Assembly (NCBI RefSeq): GCF_032452875.1
Contig: NC_083876.1
Coordinates: forward strand, 20,372,001 to 20,436,000
DNA: 64,000 nucleotides
Direction of reading: 5' to 3'
DNA from: Bos javanicus
Taxonomy: Eukaryota; Chordata; Mammalia; Artiodactyla; Bovidae
The notes under the pieces were generated by a model that saw nothing but the letters and a program-made list of their open reading frames with translations, had not been told where the DNA came from and did no database searches. Positions 56,565-64,000 of the stretch are shown piece after piece. Position numbers and translations under genes: made by a program. Each line of letters opens with the position of its first letter. Positions within the stretch are counted from its first letter, which is position 1.

Positions 56565-56790
56565 GGAAATATGGGAATCAATCATGTCTGAGAGGGTGAG
56601 AAAGGCCAAATAGATATTAGGCTGAAAACGTTTGACCTGGTCACTCATATATTTTGCTAAGAAGTTTGCATTTTGTTCATTAGGCCATAGGGAGCCATTA
56701 ACAGATTTTAAAAGAAGCACAAGGCATAGTTCAGTTGTGTATTAAGAGAATAACTTTAGCAGCTGTGAGATTTAAAGACTGGAATAGTGT
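56565..56790 (-). mobile_element. L2 fragment, antisense
   Basis: ttaggccatagggagccatt, aacagattttaaaagaagca and aataactttagcagctgtga match the interior of antisense L2. Confidence 0.6.
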
Positions 56791-57664
56791 TTATTTTTCC
56801 AGCTTTTTTGATTGCTCATGAGCCCTCTACATGTTTACTGTTTGTAAATTATATTACTATATTATAGTACTAAAATTATGCATATTATAAATTATATGAG
56901 AGAAATAAAAAGATTAAATTTTAAATTCTTTAAAATTTTATTACTAACAGTAAAATATTTTTGCTTAATATAAAATTAAGATAGTCATATAGTTTTGCTA
57001 CTATATACAATTTATGTGTGTTTATATTGAGATCAGTGTGATTGAATGTATTTCTTAAATAAAAACCCAACAACTCTGCAGTTTGCACTTTGTCACAGAG
57101 CTGATATAAAGTGCTGGTGTTAGTTTCTCTTGATGCTTTAATTCCACTGCTGTCACAGTTATATTTATTCAATTTTCATATTCATTCAATTTTAAATTCT
57201 GTCTTCCAATTAAGACAAGTTTTGTATTAAAATTTGGCTAGGAAATTTCCATATTTCCCAGTATTGGGTAAGTTGTTACAAGCTAATTGGAAGTTGTATG
57301 ATTTAAAAGTTTTAATACAATAGCTCTGTACCCACTGATACTATTTATAAAAATTCTTAATAAGTAAGTGAGACTCATCTTGAATTTCCAAATGTGTGGT
57401 AAAGGTTTTTATAGTTTTTGGTATTACTGTCTGTGGGAAAATTATATAATCACGATACCTCTGTTTAGTTCATAATGTTTCTATCTCAGAATGTGGCTGC
57501 TTAAATATACTGATGTTCTAATTTTCATTTCTGGTCCTGGCATTTGACAGTTTAGTGGTCTCTTCCGTTTACTGCTTAATTTCCTTTTTATTTATTTTTG
57601 ATGTGAAAATCTTTTTACTGCTCTTCCATGATAAGCAATTTGATTAAAACTGAATGTCATCATG
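56791..57664. other. No feature identified; AT-rich
   Basis: No gene. An 80-codon antisense frame at 56930-57172 has no recognisable content. Confidence 0.35.
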
Positions 57665-57822
57665 AGACTGCCCTGTTGGCCCTGTGGTTAATACCTTGTA
57701 CTCCAAGGGTTGTGGGTTCGATCCCTGGTCAGGGAGCTAAGACCCCTCATGACTTGGGGCCAAAAAACCAAAACATAAAGCAAGAGCAAATATTGCTAAA
57801 AATTCAATAAAGACTTTAAAAG
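57665..57822 (+). mobile_element. CHR-type cetartiodactyl SINE
   Basis: gactgccctgttggccctgt, ggttcgatccctggtcaggg (B-box-like) and gagctaagacccctcatgac with an A-rich tail containing aataaagac. Confidence 0.83.
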
Positions 57823-58018
57823 TGATCCATATAAAAAATTTGAATATTATCAAAACCCTACTTTAAGTACTTTGCAAAACAGTGTGCTGAAGGGACCATC
57901 ACTGGTCAACTCCTCTGCTCATGAGTACCCTCTATTCCCAAAGGAGAATTACCGCATCAAAGGAAAAGCTGGCAAAGGTGGTGTCTGGTAGAGGCATTAC
58001 TTACATTTTCATATGCTG

Positions 58019-58336
58019 TGCTGTGCTTAGTTATTCAGTAGTATCTGACTGTTTGCAACCCCATGGACTGTAGCCCACCAGGCTCCTCTGTCCATGGGGA
58101 TTCACCAAGCAAGAATGCTGGAGTGGGTTGCCATGCCCTTCTCCAGGGGATCTTCCCAACCCAGGGATCTATGCATTGCAGGTGGATTCTTTATTGTCTG
58201 ATCCACCAGGGAAGCCCAAGAATACTGAAATGGGTAGCCTATTTCTTCTCCACTGGATCTTCCCAACCCAGGAATCAAACCAGGGTCTCCTGCATGGCAG
58301 GTGGATTTTTTACCAGCTGAGCTACCAGGGAAGCCC
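58019..58336 (-). mobile_element. Bov-tA SINE, two-headed form
   Basis: Antisense Bov-tA ending at ccaccagggaagccc (58217) is followed by a second head unit, aagaatactgaaatgggtag to gctaccagggaagccc. This two-head arrangement is a known common ruminant form. Confidence 0.9.
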
Positions 58337-58370
58337 TACCTATTCATAATTATAGATAATCTTATCTCAG

Positions 58371-58655
58371 TTCAGTTCAGTCGCTCAGTCGTGTCCCACT
58401 CTTTGTGACCCCATGGACTGCAGCATGCCAGGCCTCCCTGTCCCTCACCAACTCCCGGAGTTTACTCAAACTCATGTCCATTGAGTCGGTGATGGCATCC
58501 AACCATCTCATCCTCTGTCGTCCTCTTCTCCTTCCACCTTCAATCTTTCCTAGTGTCAGGGTCTTTTCAAATAAGTCAGTTCTTTGCATCAGGTGGCCAA
58601 ATTATTGGAGTTTCAGCTTCAGCATCAGTCCCTCCAATGAATATTCAGGACTGAT
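58371..58655 (-). mobile_element. BovB LINE 3' 0.28 kb
   Basis: Antisense: cagttcagttcagtcgctca, ggcctccctgtccctcacca, tcatcctctgtcgtcctctt, aggtggccaaattattggag. Well preserved; the reverse frame (58377-58589) still reads the C-terminal RGRQRMRWLDAITDSMDM. Confidence 0.93.
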
Positions 58656-59597
58656 TAATCAGTTCTCACAGCCTTTTTTTTTAATGAGAAAAGGACTAAT
58701 ATTATCTTCCTATTATATATAAAGTAATGTATCATTTTAATTTTATTTTCATTAAATTTAGGGGGCAGGTAAAAAGTAAGCGTAAAGAGAAGATTTTGTA
58801 TTTCTCCTAGTACTCTAGGAGATTCACCTCATCCTCCATGGGCTACGTGGACCTCACTTTGGAGATCCCTAGATTAGGGATGTGATAGAGTGTGGAAGGG
58901 AGAAGGATGAGAAGGTAATGGCAGAAAATGGGTAAACAGTGAATCTCCTGAATGAGGACGGGGCCGATGGAGTTACACAGAAGATAGAATTTATAGAGTT
59001 TCTCACTGTTTGGCATAAGCATCAACTAGTGCAGGAGAGACTATGTGTGGCTGTAGCAGAAAGCATGTGTCTCCCACAGTCCCAGAGCTGATGACATGTA
59101 AACGTTCCGCTTGATCCTATGGGTGTTACTCTTGCGCTCTTTCCAAGACCCAGCAATTTGATTTTTCATTTTCCAGTTTGTTGCTGAGTTGTTTACTCAG
59201 TCAGCACCTCCCTTGGCTCCCCCGTTGGTAGCAGGGTCCTGCTGAGAACGGCTCCCACTTTGATTTGAAATGATTTATATGATTTCTTTAGGCACACCGG
59301 AGTGATGAGGAAAATGTTAGCTGCTGGACTGTTTCATCCGTGGATCTAGTCAGATGGTCAGTGGTACTTGGACACATTCTGAACTTCCAGGTCAGCTTGT
59401 GCCTAAATAATATCAGACCAACAATTTTCAAGTGGAAAACCCAGCTGCCTATTTAGATATTTATTTTTAAGTGGTGCTAAATGGCTGGATTCTTTGCTTA
59501 AGCTTAATAACCATTTTTTAACTTCCTTGGTTAAATTAAGAGCACAGGAATCTATGCATCTCCTCCAGTGTTTAGATTGATTTATAGTTGTATGAAT
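58656..59597. other. Single-copy-looking block, no gene
   Basis: No repeat recognised. The part at 59040-59400 is less AT-rich and complex. No supported exon. Confidence 0.35.
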
Positions 59598-59755
59598 CAA
59601 AGTTCTTCAGAGAAGCAAAACTACCAGGAAAGTTGGCAGGCTGATTGTGTGAGTCAGTTCAAATCTGAAGGTCTGAGAACCAGGGTGGTAAATGGTGAAA
59701 ATTCCAGTGCAGGTGCTGGAGAAATGAATAAGATGTAGCAGCTCAGTCATTGAGG
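59598..59755. mobile_element. Ancient interspersed repeat, family unresolved
   Basis: agttcttcagagaagcaaaa, aaatctgaaggtctgagaac and agatgtagcagctcagtcat resemble a known old mammalian repeat that I cannot name with confidence. Confidence 0.35.
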
Positions 59756-60560
59756 CAAGTGTGGGGAATATAGAGTGTAATAACTGTGTAATAATAATTG
59801 TGTAATAATCTTTCTGTGGTGACATATCATAACTAGGATTATCATAGCAATCGTTTCAAAATGTATAGAAATATTGAATCACTTGTTGTATAATAGAAAC
59901 TAACTGAGTGTTGTTGGTCAACCATACTTTAAAAACAATCATACAAACTCATAGAAAAAGAAATGAGATCTGTGGTTATCAGAGCAGGGGTTGGCATGTG
60001 GGAGTTGGATGAAGGCAGTCAAAGGGTACAAACTTCCAGTTATAAGATCAATAAGTATTAGGGATGTAATGTACAACATGGTAAATATAATTAACACAGC
60101 TTTATATTATATTTAAAGGTGGTAAGAAAGTAAAGCCTAAAATTCCTCATCACAAGAAAAAAATGTTTTTTCTATTAATATTTGCATCTATGTGAGATGA
60201 TAGATGTTCACTAAACTTATTTCGTGATGTATACAAGTCAAATCATTATGCTATACACCTTAAACTTATAAAGTATGTGCATGCATGCTAAGTCACTTCA
60301 GCTGTGTCCGACTCTTTGCAACTCCATGGACTGTAGCCTTCCAGGCTCTTCTGTCCATGGGATTCTCCATGAAATCCCATGAGAGAGTGGGTTGCCACGC
60401 TCTGCTCCAGGGGGTCTTCCTGACCCAGGAATCAAACCAGCACCTCTTAAATCTCCTGAATTGGCAGGCAGGTTCCTTACCACTACTGCTGCTTGGGATA
60501 CCCCAAATTTATACAATGTTGTATGTCAATTATACCTCAATAAAAAACTGGAAGAAAAAA
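59756..60560 (+). mobile_element. L1 3' UTR (L1MA-type), split by Bov-tA
   Basis: Same family region as 26846-27482: atgtatagaaatattgaatc, gatgaaggcagtcaaagggt, gatgatagatgttcactaaa and acaccttaaacttataaag. After the Bov-tA it resumes with tatacaatgttgtatgtcaa and ends at aaaactggaagaaaaaa. Confidence 0.8.
60262..60513 (-). mobile_element. Bov-tA SINE inside the L1
   Basis: Antisense element about 60271-60504 with an imperfect 9-bp duplication aaacttata/aaatttata. The L1 sequence is continuous when it is removed, confirming the boundary. Confidence 0.88.
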
Positions 60561-60572
60561 CCCCGTAACACA

Positions 60573-60856
60573 TGGCAACACTGCTGCTGCTGCTGCTGCT
60601 AAGTTGCTTCAGTCACGTCCGACTCTGTGTGACCCCATAGACGGCAGCCCACCAGGCTCCCCGTCCCTGGGATTCTCCAGGCAAGAACACTAGAGTGGGT
60701 TGCCACTTCCTTCTCCAATGCATGAAAGTGAAAAGTGAAAGTGAAGTCGCTCGGTCGTGTCTGACTCTTAGCGACCCCATGGACTTCAGCCTACCAGGCT
60801 CCTCCGCCCATGGGATTTTCCAGGAAAGAGTACTGGAGTGGGGTGGTGGCAACACT
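60573..60856 (-). mobile_element. BOV-A2 SINE with target duplication
   Basis: Antisense element 60583-60846 with (CTG)n at the left, flanked by the 10-bp duplication tggcaacact (60573-60582 and 60847-60856). The left monomer ends at gtactggagtggggt, so it is slightly 5' truncated. Confidence 0.94.
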
Positions 60857-61090
60857 AAAAAACATAAGTAATATGAAGACAACATTTTTATATATTAAAA
60901 TCAGTTATCTGTCACCAGTTTTATTTATTATAATGTTTATTGAATATGTGCTTTTATATTTAATTATATTTTCAGGATCTCCTTTATTTCATTGTATATT
61001 AGACCATAGTATATAATAATATTTTGATTTTATACTATACTTTAAAATCTTTTAAAGTGCTAATTAACATTTCCCTGCTCATTTCCACCT

Positions 61091-61198
61091 ATTTTTTTTC
61101 TATTTTTTAATATAAATTTATTTATTTTAATTGGAGGCTAATTACTTGTACACCCGTGGGGGAGTCATGTCAATGTATGGCAAAACCAATACAATATA
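61091..61198 (-). mobile_element. Mini L1 insertion with 5' inversion
   Basis: On the minus strand the right part (61198-61148) is antisense L1 3' UTR, and the left part (61147-61091) is the immediately following sense 3' end plus A-rich tail. The two parts are adjacent in the intact L1 end seen at 19309-19395. Confidence 0.8.
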
Positions 61199-63339
61199 TT
61201 TTTTCTTTATATTGTCTTTTTTCCTAAGAAACTTCAGAATCAACTCAATATAAGCCAAAAGTTCCATCTTTACTTTTACTGGAATATATATATTATAAAA
61301 CCAACACATAGAGAATCAATACTTTCACAACATTGAATGTTCAAATTATCAACATAGTTTGGTTCAATACTTATTAAAATCTTTTTTATATCATCAGTAA
61401 AGTATTAGACTTTTATTTTTATAGATTCCTTAAAATTAATATATTTTTTGTTCCCAGGTGTTTTATATAATTGTTTTGTATTTTCTTTGTATTTAGATTA
61501 GTATTTCATACTCAATATTCTAAATAGTGATGGGAAAAATTCTTTACTTTTGTTCATTTTTTTTGATATCCAACCACTGAATCAAGTTTCTTATTATCTA
61601 ATAATTTTATGCTGATTATATGGAACTTTTGTTAAATAATTATATCATCTTAAAAATATGGTGCTTTTAACTCATTCCTAATATTTAAAAATCATTGTAC
61701 ATTTCTGGAGAAACAGTAATGGTAAAATATTTTTGAATTATTTTAGCTCTAGTGAGTATCTTGTATGTCAAATTCACGGTGGAAAATGAGATGAAGCTTT
61801 ACTGCTAAAAGACCTGTGTTTTTAAATTGTGTATCACGAACTAATTTCAGTTGTATACAAACATCACCTTACACATGTATTTATATATAAAGTATCACCT
61901 TCTTCAGTGCTACAATTGCACATAAAGAAATGACTCGAGTCAAATATCATTGTTTTTTAATACCAGGGACAGCATTTTGAATGTACTTCCCTGGGCATGA
62001 GCTCCCAAATCCTTTTTACCATTTCTGTTTATATTGGTTAAAAAGGCTGTATTTTTCAGAAAAATTTTCCTCCTTCATGACTCTTTTTTATGCTAAGGTC
62101 TATTAGGACACCTGGAATGGGAATCTTTTTTTCTTTGTCACTTGTTTAGTAAGGCAGTTTTAAGCCCATACATGCTATGCATATCAGCCTTTATACTGTT
62201 AACCTCCTGGAAAGTGTGGTTTTTAGAGTGCATTGCATGGTTTCTTGTCTGATGTTAGAAGGCTAAGTTGATCTTTCTGGAGTGTGTGAGCCTAAAAATG
62301 TGATGTTAAGTGTATCTCTGTAATACTATTCAGATTTCTCATGATTTCTTTGTAAAGTTAGAAATTAGACATAATTTTCAAATGTAAGTAAGCTTACTTT
62401 AGAATACTGTGGAGTTTTAAACACAATCAATGTGATTAAGTACAAACTTACTGAAGCAAATCAGGAATTGGCTAAGGGGGCACTGGGAGGGAGCACTATT
62501 TGCTCTGGCCATGACATCTGCTTGTGTATAACCCACAGGATTTGGGAGGCTCCTGAGAACCAATGGGAACTTTTCCTTTGACTTCTCTGAATGGTCTGGC
62601 TTAAGAACTCAGACAAGAAAGATGATCCATTCTGATGATGACCTGGTCAGCACCATGGGGAGCTGACGCAGAGGCTTTTCAGGGAGATGTCAGTCCCTGA
62701 GCCACCCTGACAATAGCAGGAAAATGATATTAGAAGGAGTTAAGAGGAACATATTGATTTTTCCCCATAGGTGTCTGATCAGGGTTTTGGTGTAGCCTTG
62801 TGAGCTGCTAAAAGCCTTGGTTCCCCTTTGGCCTTCTGTGACCGCTGTCCATATAGCCTGGGCTTTTTGTTCTTTACTCTTCTCTCCAGTTACTATAACC
62901 ATGCTTCATATGGACTTCCACTTTGAGACTTCCATGATACCACCGCTTTATTTATCATCTTGGGCAATTTGTCCTTGCCTCCAAAATTGAAGTTGTCACG
63001 TTGCAATGATGCCACATACTGTCAAGGGTAATGTTGAAGTTACTATGGGGCTGCTTTTAGGAAGAAAAGAGGTGGACTCAAGTAGAACTGAATGAAAAAG
63101 TCTAATTTAGGAGGAAATGGCATCACGCATTAAAAAAAAAAAAAAAACAACTAAAGAGCAGAGACCCTTTGAAGGGTGTGTGTTGGTTGTTGCAGATCAG
63201 CCTGGAGGTGGGGGTATTATTTATCATGTTATTTTTTCCCCTCCAACATGACTTAAAGGAATAACAATATACCTGAATTACTTAGTTCAGCACAGATATT
63301 TTATTGAAAACAAGAAAGATAATTTACTCTTCAGTTTCT
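61199..63339. other. 2.1 kb block without a recognised gene
   Basis: AT-rich to about 62450, then more complex sequence. An antisense frame (62690-62902) has no domain that I recognise. A 16-base A run lies at about 63131-63146. Confidence 0.35.
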
Positions 63340-63525
63340 CAAATATATCTGATGATCAAAATAATCTGAAATGTTTGTTAAGAATGCAGATTACCAGGCC
63401 TCTTGCCTTGAAGTCCTAGTTTAGAAAGCCAGTGTTGATTGCCGAGGAATTTGTGTTTCAAGCTCCTGGTGAATCTGGTGCCTGCTAGTGTTTGAGAATC
63501 AATGATTTGGGTTAAAATATTATAA
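63340..63525. mobile_element. hAT-Charlie-type DNA transposon fragment
   Basis: atgtttgttaagaatgcaga, ttgccgaggaatttgtgttt, caagctcctggtgaatctgg and tgtttgagaatcaatgattt resemble this common element; diverged. Confidence 0.55.
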
Positions 63526-63629
63526 AAATGGGTGTTTCTTTTCTTCTTCCAGTATCTATTCTCTGTTTCCTTTTTATATCAATGAAACCTAAAGATGAAG
63601 AGGGTTATAAAAATTGTTTGTGTGACTAG

Positions 63630-63940
63630 ATATGGCTAATGTCACGTGTACAACTTCCTGGAATTGTCCTTGAGGAGACAGACTGAGCCACTCTTCCGGT
63701 CCTGCCTTCATCTTGCTGCATGAATGGGATGTAGACCGTCATGGACCATGCAAATGAGGACCACACTGTTGTGTGAGGGAGCAACAAGATAGAGGGAGTC
63801 TGAGTCCCTGGACAATCTAGAGCCTTTCACAAGAGAGAGAAAAAGCCATTATATCCAGCTCTTATAGTTCAGATCTCCATTATATTGCTATCAAGCTATA
63901 TTTAAATCATAACACTTAATAAAATTGTAAAAAATAAAAT
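63630..63940 (+). mobile_element. Possible ancient LTR or related repeat
   Basis: gcaacaagatagagggagtc, tgagtccctggacaatctag and caagagagagaaaaagccat resemble a widespread old LTR-type repeat. Family not assigned. Confidence 0.3.
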
Positions 63941-64000
63941 AAAGCATGCAGCCTGGTTAAAACATAAATTAATATATGACAATCAGAATAAAAACCAGAA

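Noticed and set aside
1..64000. CRISPR arrays, operons, phage or bacterial genes
   Set aside because: No regularly spaced direct repeats, no dense coding, and repeat families are those of a ruminant genome.

Overview
The window looks like nuclear DNA from a ruminant, most likely a bovid. The evidence is the repeat content: BovB (RTE-type) LINE copies ending in ACTGA repeats, Bov-tA and BOV-A2 SINEs, cetartiodactyl CHR SINEs, L1_BT-type LINEs and a ruminant endogenous-retrovirus LTR. Older mammalian repeats (MIR, L2, hAT-Charlie elements, MaLR and L1M fragments) lie underneath. I found no host protein-coding exon, structural RNA gene, CRISPR array or bacterial or phage gene. It reads as an intergenic or intronic gene-poor stretch, and every long open frame belongs to, or is antisense to, a retrotransposon.

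Layout: 0-10 kb holds an L2 on the minus strand split by a BOV-A2, a hAT element, a plus-strand L2, a 1.9 kb broken BovB, an ancient L1 untranslated region and scattered SINEs. 10-20 kb holds an LTR-like block, SINEs, two BovB copies, L1 pieces, an unusual L1 made only of its two ends (19102-19444) and a MER5A. 20-33 kb holds nested L1 and BOV-A2 insertions, MIRs, a 2.66 kb minus-strand BovB and a complete 1,090-bp solo LTR with a 6-bp target duplication that splits an older MIR. 33-38 kb is one 4.7 kb minus-strand L1 with a 1,028-codon open stretch of ORF2. 38-64 kb alternates single-copy-looking sequence with Bov-tA, BOV-A2, CHR, BovB, MIR, L2, MaLR and L1 fragments.

How the parts relate: L1 and BovB are the autonomous non-LTR retrotransposons here. 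BOV-A2 and Bov-tA share 3' sequence with BovB and are presumed to depend on its machinery. Target-site duplications I could place for many insertions give a relative order of events (for example BOV-A2 after L1, and solo LTR after MIR). All autonomous copies are broken by stops, frameshifts or truncation.

Family names rest on recognition of consensus features by eye; subfamily assignments and boundaries without a stated duplication are approximate. I found no new biological system. The most notable structures are the end-to-end L1, a twin-primed mini-L1, two perfect inverted repeats at or around repeat insertions, and the LTR nested in a MIR.
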